Assembly (NCBI RefSeq): GCF_005405585.1
Contig: NZ_BJEQ01000003.1
Coordinates: 124,001 to 188,000, forward strand
Reading direction: 5' to 3'
Origin: Agarivorans sp. Toyoura001
GTDB lineage: Bacteria; Pseudomonadota; Gammaproteobacteria; Enterobacterales; Celerinatantimonadaceae
DNA: 64,000 bases
The notes below the pieces were generated by a model. That model was not told the DNA's origin and made no database searches. It worked only from the letters and a program-made list of their open reading frames with translations. Positions within the stretch are counted from its first letter, which is position 1. Every line of letters starts with the position of its first letter. The position numbers and the translations under genes were made by a program. Below, piece by piece: positions 9,477 to 18,518 of the stretch.

Positions 9477-10791
9477 GCAGCCACAAGTAAAACAAATTAA
9501 TGCCCGTGCCGCTGCGGCTAACATTCTATTTCAAGTGGTTGACCAAGGTCAGTCACTGAGTCAAATGTTGCCACGCGTACTGCCACAAGTAGTCGCTCGT
9601 GATCACGCCTTAGTGAAAGAGCTATGTTTTGGCGTATTACGTTGGTTGCCGCGCTTTGAATCGGTGCTGCAACAGCTCATGGACAAGCCCTTAAAAGGCA
9701 AAATTCGCAACGGCCATTTCTTATTAATGGTGGGTTTGTACCAACTGTTTTATATGCGCGTGCCTGCCCATGCAGCGGTATCAGAAACCGTATCTGCTAC
9801 CGGCCAACTAAAGCTGCATAGTTTAAAAAAACTGGTGAATGGTGTTTTGCGCAACGCAGAACGTCAACGTGAGCAGTTAGAGCCACAACTTACTGCCAAC
9901 GACAGCTTACAATATTGCCACCCAAGCTGGATAAGCAAACGCTTAAAAGCGGCTTATCCAAACCGCTGGCAAGACATATTAGACGCCAATAACCAACACG
10001 CGCCAATGTGGATTAGGGTAAACGCCTTACAAGGCCAACGTGATGACTACCAGGCTCAGCTCAGCGAGTTAGAAATAGCCAGCCAATCCTCTGATTTAGC
10101 TAAACAGGCACTATGTTTAGAAAAAGCGCAAGCCGTATTCAAATTGCCTAACTTTGCAGAAGGCGCCTCTTCAGTTCAAGATGGCGCTGCGCAAATGGCC
10201 GCCAGCCTGCTAGACGCACAAGCCGGTGAAAGAGTGCTTGATGCCTGCGCAGCTCCTGGAGGGAAAACTTGCCATATTCTCGAACTACAACCCGAGTTAA
10301 GCGAATTGGTGGCAGTAGATACTGAGCAAACGCGCCTCAATAGAGTCACTGAAAACTTACAGCGAATTGGCTTAAAGGCCACTTTGCATTGCGCCGATGC
10401 CAGTAAACCTGAAGAGTGGAACAAACAGCCTTTCGATCGCATTTTATTAGACGCACCCTGTTCGGCCACTGGCGTTATTCGCCGCCACCCAGATATTAAG
10501 TGGTTGCGCCGAGAAGCCGATATCGCCGAGCTAGTGAAACTACAAAAAGAGATTTTGCAGGCACTGTGGCACCAACTGAAACCCGGCGGCATCATGTTGT
10601 ACGCCACTTGTTCGGTATTGCCCGATGAAAATAGTCAGCAAATTGCCGCTTTTTTGCAACAAACTGACGATGCAGAGTTAATTCCAATTAACCCTGATGA
10701 AACAGCCGAACAACCCGGTTGGCAACTTTTACCCGGCGACAATAACATGGATGGTTTTTATTATGCGCGTTTGCGTAAAAGCCTCAGTTAG
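9469..10791 (+). CDS. rsmB: 16S rRNA (cytosine-967-C5)-methyltransferase RsmB
   Basis: 440 residues with an N-terminal NusB-like domain ([19 protein letters not shown]) and a C-terminal SAM-dependent methyltransferase. Motifs include [10 protein letters not shown] (SAM binding), [15 protein letters not shown] (motif IV Cys) and [11 protein letters not shown] (motif VI catalytic Cys). The ATG at 9469 follows GGAGAG at a good distance and overlaps the fmt stop by 8 nt, so translation is coupled. A GTG two codons upstream is possible. Confidence 0.96.
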   Translation: MAEQPQVKQINARAAAANILFQVVDQGQSLSQMLPRVLPQVVARDHALVKELCFGVLRWLPRFESVLQQLMDKPLKGKIRNGHFLLMVGLYQLFYMRVPAHAAVSETVSATGQLKLHSLKKLVNGVLRNAERQREQLEPQLTANDSLQYCHPSWISKRLKAAYPNRWQDILDANNQHAPMWIRVNALQGQRDDYQAQLSELEIASQSSDLAKQALCLEKAQAVFKLPNFAEGASSVQDGAAQMAASLLDAQAGERVLDACAAPGGKTCHILELQPELSELVAVDTEQTRLNRVTENLQRIGLKATLHCADASKPEEWNKQPFDRILLDAPCSATGVIRRHPDIKWLRREADIAELVKLQKEILQALWHQLKPGGIMLYATCSVLPDENSQQIAAFLQQTDDAELIPINPDETAEQPGWQLLPGDNNMDGFYYARLRKSLS

Positions 10792-10859
10792 GCTTGCCTT
10801 TACCCTTTACAACGGTAACACTAAAAAATAGCAATAAACGCTTAAGGTATTGTTAGCAA

Positions 10860-12236
10860 ATGAAAATCATTATTCTTGGAGCGGGCCAAGTAGGCGGCAC
10901 GCTAGCGGAAAACTTAGTGGGTGAGAAATCAGACATTACCCTGGTAGACACCAATCAAGACCGCCTTCGTGAGCTGCAAGATAAGTTTGATTTACAGGTA
11001 GTATTTGGCCATGCCGCCCACCCTAGCGTGTTGCGCGAAGCAGGGGCTCACGATGCTGACATGTTAGTGGCAGTCACCAACAGTGACGAAACCAACATGG
11101 CAGCCTGCCAAATAGCATATACCCTGTTCAATACCCCAAACAAAGTCGCACGGATCCGCTCAGAAGAATTGCTCGCGGAAAAAGACGCGCTATTCTGCAA
11201 CGAAGCGGTACCTTTGGATCACCTCATTGCGCCTGAACAGCTGGTAACCGATTACATCAGCCGCTTAATTGACTACCCTGGCGCTTTGCAAGTGATGCAA
11301 TTTGCTCGTGGCCGAGTAGGTTTAGTGGCGATTAAAGCCTATTACGGCGGCCCGTTAGTGGGTAATGCCTTATCGGTATTGCGTGACCACATGCCCGATA
11401 TCGAAACCCGTGTGGCGGCTATTTTTCGTCAAGGTCGAGCTATTCGCCCTCAGGGCACCACGGTGATCGAAGCCGATGATGAAGTGTTTTTTGTTGCCGC
11501 CAGTGACCACATTCGTAAGGTGATGGCCGAACTGCAGAAACTTGAGAAGCCCTATCGCCGTTTAATGATTGTAGGCGGAGGAAACATTGGTGCAGCGCTC
11601 GCGAAGCGCCTAGAAAGCCAATACAGCGTTAAACTGATTGAACGAAACCAACGCCGCGCCGAACAACTGGCTGAAATGCTCAACAATACTATTGTGTTTT
11701 GCGGTGACGCTTCAGACCAAGAGTTACTGAGCGAAGAAAATATTGAGCAAGTTGACGTATTTATTGCGGTAACCAACGACGATGAAGCCAACATTATGTC
11801 GGCCATGCTCGCTAAGCGCATGGGCGCTAAAAAAGTAATGGTACTGATTCAACGAGGCGCTTATGTTGAATTAGTACAAGGCGGCACCATCGACATCGCC
11901 ATTTCTCCGCAGCAAGCCACCATTTCAGCGCTACTCACTCATGTACGACGCGCCGATATCGTTAACGTGTATTCGCTACGACGCGGCGCAGCAGAAGCGA
12001 TTGAAGCGATTGCCCATGGCGATAGCAACACGTCGAAAGTGGTCGGTCGCAGCGTAGGTGAGCTAAAACTCCCTCCAGGCACCACCATTGGCGCGGTAAT
12101 GCGGGGGAACGAAGTCATTATTGCCCACGACCATACTGTTATTGAACAAGACGATCACGTGGTGATGTTTTTAGTGGATAAGAAATTTATTCCTGAAGTA
12201 GAACGTTTATTCCAACCTAGCCCATTCTTCCTGTAG
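10860..12236 (+). CDS. trkA: Trk potassium uptake system regulatory subunit TrkA
   Basis: A 458-residue cytoplasmic protein with two RCK (RCK-N plus RCK-C) units. Nucleotide-binding Rossmann motifs are [13 protein letters not shown] at residue 6 and [14 protein letters not shown] near residue 238. It gates the TrkH channel in response to NAD(H)/ATP. The start is ATG with no strong ribosome site nearby. trkH begins 15 nt downstream, so both subunits are made from one transcript. Confidence 0.97.
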   Translation: MKIIILGAGQVGGTLAENLVGEKSDITLVDTNQDRLRELQDKFDLQVVFGHAAHPSVLREAGAHDADMLVAVTNSDETNMAACQIAYTLFNTPNKVARIRSEELLAEKDALFCNEAVPLDHLIAPEQLVTDYISRLIDYPGALQVMQFARGRVGLVAIKAYYGGPLVGNALSVLRDHMPDIETRVAAIFRQGRAIRPQGTTVIEADDEVFFVAASDHIRKVMAELQKLEKPYRRLMIVGGGNIGAALAKRLESQYSVKLIERNQRRAEQLAEMLNNTIVFCGDASDQELLSEENIEQVDVFIAVTNDDEANIMSAMLAKRMGAKKVMVLIQRGAYVELVQGGTIDIAISPQQATISALLTHVRRADIVNVYSLRRGAAEAIEAIAHGDSNTSKVVGRSVGELKLPPGTTIGAVMRGNEVIIAHDHTVIEQDDHVVMFLVDKKFIPEVERLFQPSPFFL

Positions 12237-12251
12237 GCTAAATTTCACTTG

Positions 12252-13706
12252 ATGATTACCCCCGATCTTCGGCCCATCATGTTTGTTACAGGCATTGTGC
12301 TGTCTAAACTCAGCCTACTCATGTTAGCCCCGCTTGCTTTAGGCATGGCTTACGACGAGTCCGGTTACGTTGAATTCTTTTACACCATCATAGTGACCCA
12401 AACCGTGGCCTTTGCCCTTATTCGCTGGGGGAAAAAGCCATCTTTTAAACTGTCAGTTCGTGGCATGTTTTTGCTTACCACCACCGTATGGCTAGTGGCC
12501 TGTGTATTTGGGGCACTGCCGCTGTATCGTATCGACCACATCAGCTTTACCGACGCCTTTTTTGAAACCATGTCTGGCCTCACCACTACGGGCTCAACGG
12601 TACTAGCGGGTTTGGATGAGATGCCCAAAAGCGCGCTGCTATGGCGCTCTATGCTGCAATGGTTAGGCGGTATCGGCTTTATTGTTTTAAGCGTAGCCAT
12701 TTTGCCATTTTTAAATGTTGGCGGTATGCGTTTATTCCAAACCGAATCCTCCGATTGGTCTGACAAAAATACCCCTAAAACTAAAAATGTGGCCAGCAAT
12801 ATTCTTAAAGTTTATCTGCTGTTATCGATGCTATGCGCGCTGGCTTACCACTTAACCGGCATGGATTGGTTTGAAGCCATTAACCATGCCATGACCACCA
12901 TATCCACCGGCGGCTACTCCACTTCAGACGAATCAATGGCGCACTTTAGCAATGCCAGCCACTGGGTGGGCAGCGCCTTTATGTTATTAGGTGGTTTGCC
13001 ATTTCTACTATTGGTGCAAACACTTCGCCATAAAGATATACACTATATTTGGCGCGACGCGCAGGTAAGAGGCTTTATCATCCTCATCGCAGTAGTGGGC
13101 GGAATGATGAGCTTATGGCTGTGGTTACACGGCACATTTTCGCTGCTGGATGCATTGCGCATCAGTATCTTTAATATTATTTCTATCGTCACGACCACTG
13201 GCTATGGCTTAACTGATTTTAGTCATTGGGGTAACTTTACGACCGTACTGTTTATCTTTTTGATGCTGGTGGGAGCGTGTTCTGGTTCAACCTCTGGCGG
13301 GATTAAGATTTTCCGTTTTCAGCTGGCCAGCGGCTTGTTCTCACGCCAGTTAAAGCAGTTGGTACATCCTAATGGTATATACCCTCATCGCTACAACGGC
13401 CGATTAGTTAGCGAGCAACATGTACGCTCACTGGTAGCGTTTATTTTCGCCTTTTTCTTCACCTTAATTCTACTCGCCAGTGGTTTAGCCTTGCTGGGTT
13501 TAGACCCCATTACTGCGCTGTCTGGCGCAATGACCGCTTTAGCCAATGTAGGGCCAGGATTAGGAAGAGTGATCGGCCCCGACCATAACTTCCATTTGCT
13601 GCCTGATTCGGCCAAATGGTTGTTGTCATTGGGGATGTTATTAGGCCGCTTAGAAGTACTCACCGTACTGGTGCTATTTTTGCCCGCTTACTGGCGCTAT
13701 CGTTAG
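12252..13706 (+). CDS. trkH: Trk potassium channel subunit TrkH
   Basis: A 484-residue inner-membrane potassium translocator. Four pore-loop filters typical of the SKT superfamily are seen: TTTGSTV, TISTGGYST, TTTGYGLT and NVGPGLG, spaced across about ten membrane segments. ATG at 12252 is preferred over the adjacent TTG at 12249. It follows trkA and ends in a 4-nt overlap with the convergent small gene at 13703. Confidence 0.97.
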   Translation: MITPDLRPIMFVTGIVLSKLSLLMLAPLALGMAYDESGYVEFFYTIIVTQTVAFALIRWGKKPSFKLSVRGMFLLTTTVWLVACVFGALPLYRIDHISFTDAFFETMSGLTTTGSTVLAGLDEMPKSALLWRSMLQWLGGIGFIVLSVAILPFLNVGGMRLFQTESSDWSDKNTPKTKNVASNILKVYLLLSMLCALAYHLTGMDWFEAINHAMTTISTGGYSTSDESMAHFSNASHWVGSAFMLLGGLPFLLLVQTLRHKDIHYIWRDAQVRGFIILIAVVGGMMSLWLWLHGTFSLLDALRISIFNIISIVTTTGYGLTDFSHWGNFTTVLFIFLMLVGACSGSTSGGIKIFRFQLASGLFSRQLKQLVHPNGIYPHRYNGRLVSEQHVRSLVAFIFAFFFTLILLASGLALLGLDPITALSGAMTALANVGPGLGRVIGPDHNFHLLPDSAKWLLSLGMLLGRLEVLTVLVLFLPAYWRYR

Positions 13707-13933
13707 GCTTGGCGACGACCTCGCAAGAGATAAGGGTTCGCCCACCACCAAATCCCTAGGTAGACAAAGTACAGCCCAATAATAATCATTTTGTGCTGAT
13801 TACTGCCGGTATCCACTGTTTCAAAATCAACGCCAGCGATACGGCAATACAACAAGGTAATCACTACAATGCTGTAGATGGTGGAAAAGCGCCACAAAGT
13901 GAGCAATAAAGAACGCAGCGCCCCAAGTAACAT
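13703..13933 (-). CDS. Small hypothetical membrane protein
   Basis: A 76-residue protein with two predicted membrane segments (about 15-33, TIYSIVVITLLYCRIAG, and about 49-65, MIIIGLYFVYLGIWWWANP) and a basic C-terminus. No family is recognised. It follows the SirB2-like gene by 13 nt on the same strand, so the two are probably co-transcribed, and its end overlaps the trkH stop on the opposite strand by 4 nt. Confidence 0.65.
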   Translation of the reverse strand: MLLGALRSLLLTLWRFSTIYSIVVITLLYCRIAGVDFETVDTGSNQHKMIIIGLYFVYLGIWWWANPYLLRGRRQA

Positions 13934-13946
13934 AAATCAGCCCAGC

Positions 13947-14336
13947 CTATGCAAACATGCCAAGAGGCGAACGGCTAAAAGCCACGGCCAATAATTGAGC
14001 AAATACCGCTATTGCCGCTAAGCCCGCCACTAAACGTATCAACTGATTTGGCGCGCGCTTAAGAGCAAATATACCCAGCACAATATATACCACCAGCAAC
14101 ACTACTTTTGCGCTCAGCCAATCTTGAGCAATAGGATATTGCTGCAACATAACACACAATAAAATAGCAGCCACTAACAAGCAGGTATCAATGATGTGTG
14201 GGGTAATTTTCAGCCATTTTTTATTAAGCATGGGTGATTTGAGAAGCGCTAAAATCCAACGAAAAATAAAGCCGAGAATACTGAGCATAGCCAAGGTCAT
14301 ATGCAGGTGTTTTGCCATTGGGTAGTACTCGAGCAT
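13947..14336 (-). CDS. SirB2 family membrane protein
   Basis: 129 residues with four hydrophobic segments and the SirB family opening (YPMAKHLHMTLAMLSILGFIFRWIL). Internal PHIIDTCLLVAAILLC and AKVVLLVVYIVLGIFALKRAP also match the family, named for SirB2 of Salmonella and YchQ of E. coli. The start at 14336 has AAGGA 6 nt upstream. The biochemical role is unknown. Confidence 0.85.
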   Translation of the reverse strand: MLEYYPMAKHLHMTLAMLSILGFIFRWILALLKSPMLNKKWLKITPHIIDTCLLVAAILLCVMLQQYPIAQDWLSAKVVLLVVYIVLGIFALKRAPNQLIRLVAGLAAIAVFAQLLAVAFSRSPLGMFA

Positions 14337-14617
14337 TTCATATCCTTATTTTAGTAAACAATTATCACAGCGCTCAGTGTATTAACTTGGCTTTAATACC
14401 ACAAACTTTTTTCATCAGTAACAATTCAATAACTAAAGCTAGGTGCCTGATTATAAAAACAATAACAGGGCATACCTCACATTAACCTTTCCGTTTTGCC
14501 GATTTCGCCACCAATTCATCACAAATAACGTGATCTAGCTCTCTTGGGCGATCTGCTAAACTATGGGAGAGTGTTGCTACTTTATTATCTTTTCATTAAC
14601 AAATGCCGGAGTCGGTC

Positions 14618-14761
14618 ATGTCAGAAGCGCCAAATATGCTACCTGCCATCGATATTTTGATGTGCCACACTGGGGCCTCATTTTTAGATGCCTGCCAAGA
14701 GTTGGGTGTAGACCCAAACGAAATGTCCGAGTTTGATCCAATAGATTCAGAAGATAAATAA
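14618..14761 (+). CDS. 47-residue acidic small protein
   Basis: A short gene of 47 codons with GGAG 6 nt before ATG 14618 and a strong intrinsic terminator overlapping its stop. The product starts MSEAPNMLPAIDILMCHTG, continues with ASFLDACQELGVDPNEMSE and ends in an acidic tail (net charge strongly negative). There are two Cys (in LMCHTG and DACQEL) and no membrane segment. An in-frame ATG at 14603 would add MPESV. Gene-like signals flank it at both ends, which supports translation; I do not recognise a family. Confidence 0.7.
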   Translation: MSEAPNMLPAIDILMCHTGASFLDACQELGVDPNEMSEFDPIDSEDK

Positions 14762-14789
14762 AAAATCGGCAGCCTCGGCTGCCGATTTT
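14762..14789 (+). terminator. Rho-independent terminator after the 47-aa gene
   Basis: A 12-bp perfect stem AAAATCGGCAGC / GCTGCCGATTTT with loop CTCG, its descending arm ending in four T. It directly abuts the stop codon of the small gene. Confidence 0.85.
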
Positions 14790-15021
14790 GTTTAAACCTT
14801 TACTAACAAGCCTCAGTTTCCCCCCCTAATAACAAAAAACATAAGCCCATAAAGCCCACCTAAAACAAATAGTTAAATCGCTTTGTAAAGATTGTGAATT
14901 TGCAGCAGCAGCGCTAGCTTTCGGCTTGCGATTGTAGTTACAATTGATATCTTTAATGCCTATTTATAGGTAGATTTATTAAGCATCAAAGCTGTTAACT
15001 TATCACCCAGCGAGTAACGGA

Positions 15022-15333
15022 ATGTCGCAGTTATACCGAGTAAGCTTTATTAGTAATGGAAAAACCTACGAGTTGTACGCTAGGCAGGTTAATCAAGGCA
15101 CCCTGATGGGTTTTGTTGAACTTGCAGATTTTGTGTTTGATGCGCGCGCTCAACTGATCGTTGACCCTGCGGTAGAGAAGTTGAAAACAGAGTTTTCTGG
15201 AGTATCGAAAACATTTGTGCCTATGCACAATATACTGCGCATTGATGAAGTCGATAAACTAGGGCTTGCCAAAATTCATGAAGATGCCACCATTACTCCT
15301 TTCCCCTCAAATCTGTATACCCCTAAACAATGA
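15022..15333 (+). CDS. DUF1820 family protein
   Basis: A 103-residue cytoplasmic protein whose sequence YRVSFISNGKTYELYARQV...GFVELADFVFD and later VPMHNILRIDEVDKLG match the DUF1820 family of gammaproteobacteria. The function is unknown. The stop overlaps the ATG of the next gene in an ATGA, so the two are coupled. Confidence 0.85.
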   Translation: MSQLYRVSFISNGKTYELYARQVNQGTLMGFVELADFVFDARAQLIVDPAVEKLKTEFSGVSKTFVPMHNILRIDEVDKLGLAKIHEDATITPFPSNLYTPKQ

Positions 15334-15653
15334 GCAGCGATTCAATCATTGATTGGTTCAAACTAAAAGCCCAATTTGGTCACCAAGACCTACTAAAACA
15401 TTGGCTGACAGATTTTATCGCCGGTAGCGATCAAGAATTAGCACAACTTCAACTAGCAGTCAGTAATCAGCAATGTCCGGACGGATTGTTATTGCAGCTG
15501 CAAGGGATGGCGGCGCTAGTGGCTAGCCCAAGTTTAAACCGCTGCGTTCAACAATTGAAGCACAGCGAACAACTAGCAGTAGATTTAGAGAACACTTTGC
15601 ATTGCTATCAGCAGCTAGTGAGCGAAATCACTCACTACCTACACCAACACTAG
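15330..15653 (+). CDS. Hypothetical helical protein, HPt-like without the histidine
   Basis: A 107-residue all-helical protein translated by 4-nt overlap from the DUF1820 gene. The stretch LLLQLQGMAALVASPSLNRC and then VQQLKHSEQ has the spacing of an HPt phosphotransfer domain (H-x-L-K-G-x-A...L...C..LE), but the phospho-accepting His is replaced by Leu and the Lys by Gln. If the fold is right this would be a non-phosphorylatable relative. The fold assignment is inference from pattern only. The gene converges on ydbL with a 4-nt overlap of stops. Confidence 0.65.
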   Translation: MSSDSIIDWFKLKAQFGHQDLLKHWLTDFIAGSDQELAQLQLAVSNQQCPDGLLLQLQGMAALVASPSLNRCVQQLKHSEQLAVDLENTLHCYQQLVSEITHYLHQH

Positions 15654-15976
15654 GGTTTTTTCAGCCAATCGCCCGACGGTGATTGCACATAAGCGCCACT
15701 GTTACTGCGCTCAATGGCTTTTTTACCTGCCAAGGTTGCCACTTGTTGCTCTGTTAAGCCGTTCTCTTTAGCTATCTGCTTGTATTTAGCCAAGCGCTTT
15801 TGGTTAATACTCTCCACCAAGCTTGTCACTTCACTGCTGTGGCTTACTATACCTAATAAGCCATTGCTTTGCTCGCCTACCCAGCCTTTGGTTTTGGCGT
15901 CATCTAAATCGATTGCCGCTACAGAAAAGCTTAAGCTCAACAGTAAGGCTAATATCCAGCTATTCCATTTCATCAT
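15650..15976 (-). CDS. ydbL: YdbL family periplasmic protein (DUF1318)
   Basis: 108 residues with a signal peptide (MMKWNSWILALLLSLSFSVAA) and the YdbL signature DDAKTKGWVGEQSNGLLGIV, then INQKRLAKYKQIAKENGLTEQQVATLAGKKAIE. YdbL is the third member of the ydbH-ynbE-ydbL envelope operon and in E. coli acts as a periplasmic partner that limits YdbH-YnbE assembly. It follows ynbE by 6 nt. Confidence 0.9.
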   Translation of the reverse strand: MMKWNSWILALLLSLSFSVAAIDLDDAKTKGWVGEQSNGLLGIVSHSSEVTSLVESINQKRLAKYKQIAKENGLTEQQVATLAGKKAIERSNSGAYVQSPSGDWLKKP

Positions 15977-15982
15977 GCTCTC

Positions 15983-16183
15983 CTAAAACAGTCCGCTATC
16001 GTCACTAAATAAATCATCAAGTTGCTTATCTACACGCACTCGTATCTCATGATCAATTTTTACATTGAGGTTAACCGTAATTGGTTTATCTACCGCCACT
16101 TCAACTTTAGGAGTACAGGCCGCAAGGCCAAGTACCATAGTTAAGGTGATGGCGCTGCTAACGAAGATGTGTCGTCTATCCAT
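15983..16183 (-). CDS. ynbE: YnbE-like outer-membrane lipoprotein
   Basis: 66 residues with a lipobox (GLAAC, acylated Cys at about 23) and short mature part KVEVAVDKPITVNLNVKIDHEIRV, as in YnbE. In E. coli YnbE multimerises by beta-strand stacking with YdbH to bridge inner and outer membranes for phospholipid transport. The gene begins 43 nt inside the 3' end of ydbH in another frame, implying coupled translation. Confidence 0.9.
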   Translation of the reverse strand: MDRRHIFVSSAITLTMVLGLAACTPKVEVAVDKPITVNLNVKIDHEIRVRVDKQLDDLFSDDSGLF

Positions 16184-17931
16184 TGCTGCAGTTGTCCTGA
16201 CAGTTGTTCGCCAATACGTAAACTACGTAATAGCTGATAAATGTTTTCTTGGTGGCCGTAATTTAAGGTTACCAAGCGCGGGCTGACTTGTTGATTACGC
16301 CCAATAAGCTTTACCTGCATATCCAGTTGCCCATCTTCGGCAAAATCTACCTCGGCTGCAAGTGTTTCATAATCAAAGTCTTCTAATAAGCTTAACGCAA
16401 AATCAAGAGAAGCATGCTGCGCCTTAACCGCCACTAAAGATTGATGAGTTAGCGAAATATGACCGCTCGGTTCTACTACCGCCAGCTCACCATCAGTAAT
16501 CGCGATGCCTTGCTCACCAAAGCGCATCGGTAAACGACCCGATACCGAGCCATGCATACTTAAACCCAGCTCAGGATACAACTTAACTAACTGCTCTAAC
16601 TGAATTTTATCTAATTTTAGTAAGGCCGTATTTGGTAACGCTAAAGGCACTTCTTCAAGCTGAGCTTGCCCACCTAATACACTGAAAGAAATATCCTGCA
16701 ATAGCAGGCTTTGCCATTGAGTTATGGGCGAAAACGTAGGTTGCTGCCAGTGCAGGGCAAGCTCTGTTAGGGGAATACCAATATCCCATTGCGCCAGCGA
16801 AAGCTTACCTTGATGCTGCCAGCCCTGCTGAGGTTGATAGCTAAACGCACTGGTTATGCTGGCATCATCAAAACGCAACTCTCCCCACAGTGCATTAATT
16901 GTCGTGGCATCAATCTGCCCTGTTAGCTGTTGCGTTTGCCAAGTAAAATCCACGGTAGCGGCAGCGGATAACAAACTTGCAGGCTCTGGCAAATCAATAA
17001 AGGCTTGTTGCAGGGGAAGGAGGTTATCGCTGCTTAAGCGACCTTTAACAGCCTGTTCAGGGCTTAGATGCCAGCTGCCGGAGCCTTCGGCCAGCCAATC
17101 ATCAACACTCACCCGCCAAGAGTCGTTGGTTAATTGCCAGTTTGCCGCAGGCAAATTGATGTCGGCAATACTTAAGGGCGAACTTGCTAACCTTAAGTTC
17201 CAATTGTTCCATTGGCTTAGCTTGGCGGTAAAAGAGGCATCGATCTCTGGCAAGTTAAGCGCGCCTTTAAGTTTCAGATCCTGCCCCACTAAACCACTTA
17301 GCGAAAAATCGAGATTATGTAGTCGCGAATCAGCTAACCAACGTTGTTGGCTAAGCGTGGCTAAACGCGCTAAAAGCGTTTTGCCTAACATGCCGCTAAA
17401 AGAGATATGGCTGCTTTTAGGCAGTATCAGTAAACTAAACTGGCTGGTCGAATTGGGGCCTTGCTCTTGATAGTTAAGCTGCCATTGCTGGCCTTGCTGT
17501 TTTAACCCAAGCTTGCCCTGAGTAATTAACTGCTGGTAAGCGCTAAGCTGCAAATTTTTCACTTCAACCTGGCTAGCACTCAATGCTTGAGGAAGCGCCA
17601 ACAATTGTTCAAACATTTGCTGGCTGGCAGCCTGTAACTTTGCGGGGGCAATAGCCTCAGAGCTAGCGTCTGGCTCGGTATCTAGCAAGCAAGACACATC
17701 TAGGTGTACGCTCTCTATACTCACAGATAGTGGGATGGCAGTAATACTCAACCCTTCGGTATGCACAGCCGGGCATCCGCCCCACTCACCTTGAGCCATC
17801 GCAGCAAGCAGCTGAGTATTCGCCGAACACACGCTACTAAAAACACACGCCATAAAAACGCATATATTCAAGCTAAGAGTTTGAATAAAACAAGGGCTCT
17901 TCAAGGCTGAATGACGGGCCTTTCCACGCAA
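16141..17931 (-). CDS. ydbH: YdbH-like AsmA-superfamily intermembrane lipid transport protein
   Basis: A 596-residue beta-rich protein with an N-terminal hydrophobic segment (about 18-36, LSLNICVFMACVFSSVCSA) that could serve as signal or anchor. It is identified mainly by its order with ynbE and ydbL and by the C-terminal part (GEQGIAITDGELAVVEPSGHI ... YGHQENIYQLLRSLRIGEQ). E. coli YdbH has about 880 residues, so this version is shorter by roughly a third. The longest frame starts at TTG; a later TTG or ATG (MACVFSS) is possible, so the start is uncertain. The presumed role is a bridge for phospholipids across the periplasm. Confidence 0.82.
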   Translation of the reverse strand: MRGKARHSALKSPCFIQTLSLNICVFMACVFSSVCSANTQLLAAMAQGEWGGCPAVHTEGLSITAIPLSVSIESVHLDVSCLLDTEPDASSEAIAPAKLQAASQQMFEQLLALPQALSASQVEVKNLQLSAYQQLITQGKLGLKQQGQQWQLNYQEQGPNSTSQFSLLILPKSSHISFSGMLGKTLLARLATLSQQRWLADSRLHNLDFSLSGLVGQDLKLKGALNLPEIDASFTAKLSQWNNWNLRLASSPLSIADINLPAANWQLTNDSWRVSVDDWLAEGSGSWHLSPEQAVKGRLSSDNLLPLQQAFIDLPEPASLLSAAATVDFTWQTQQLTGQIDATTINALWGELRFDDASITSAFSYQPQQGWQHQGKLSLAQWDIGIPLTELALHWQQPTFSPITQWQSLLLQDISFSVLGGQAQLEEVPLALPNTALLKLDKIQLEQLVKLYPELGLSMHGSVSGRLPMRFGEQGIAITDGELAVVEPSGHISLTHQSLVAVKAQHASLDFALSLLEDFDYETLAAEVDFAEDGQLDMQVKLIGRNQQVSPRLVTLNYGHQENIYQLLRSLRIGEQLSGQLQQWIDDTSSLAAPSP

Positions 17932-18117
17932 GCGAATACTTCCATTTTGGCTTAAGGGTATGTTTGAATACTAAGCGTTTTTGCCTTGAATAACGAGCAA
18001 ACAACTTGCTCAACAATTATTTGAGCTTGACGAATCAGCTAAAAGCGACAAAAACTTAAGACTATTAATCAGTTTAATTAGCCGCCGCATTCTTTTTCTT
18101 ATCAAGGAGCTACGTAT

Positions 18118-18150
18118 ATGGGTGTAACAGTAACGCGAGGAACACGCTAA
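18118..18150 (+). other. 10-codon leader ORF with strong ribosome site
   Basis: ATG at 18118 is preceded by AAGGAG at a good distance and encodes MGVTVTRGTR, ending in TAATG whose last bases start the DUF2500 gene. It may couple translation of the next gene, or simply be a by-product of sequence around the start. No expression evidence is available. Confidence 0.35.
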
Positions 18151-18518
18151 TGCCATGGTGGTGGTTTTTGGTCATGACCATCATCATCGGCATGGTGGTT
18201 TTTCAACTATGGCGTAACGTACAGCAGCGCCGCTGGGATTCGCAACAACCCTTACACAGTTTGTGGGTAACAGTGTCTAGGCGTGATGAAATTCCGATAA
18301 CCCGTCCCGGTAAAGAAAATGAAGATTTACACACTCGCTACCGCTATTTTCTTGAATTCACACCCCTTGAGGGAGGTGAATCGCGCCGCTTTCAAGTTAA
18401 GCGTAAGCAGTTTAATCAGCTCACCCAAGATCTTGAAGGCGAACTCACCATTCAAGGTAGCCGCTTAGTGAGCTTTGAAGCGGGCCAAGCGAGCGCGCAA
18501 GATAGCGAAGGGCAATAA
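18150..18518 (+). CDS. DUF2500 family membrane-anchored protein
   Basis: 122 residues with an N-terminal membrane anchor (WWWFLVMTIIIGMVVFQLW) and a beta-rich soluble part, YRYFLEFTPLEGGESRRFQV with a downstream LTQDLEGELTIQGSRLVSFE, in the pattern of DUF2500 (E. coli YhhM). A GAGG site lies 9 nt upstream of the start. The 3' end overlaps the convergent DMT transporter gene by 54 nt. The function is unknown. Confidence 0.82.
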   Translation: MPWWWFLVMTIIIGMVVFQLWRNVQQRRWDSQQPLHSLWVTVSRRDEIPITRPGKENEDLHTRYRYFLEFTPLEGGESRRFQVKRKQFNQLTQDLEGELTIQGSRLVSFEAGQASAQDSEGQ

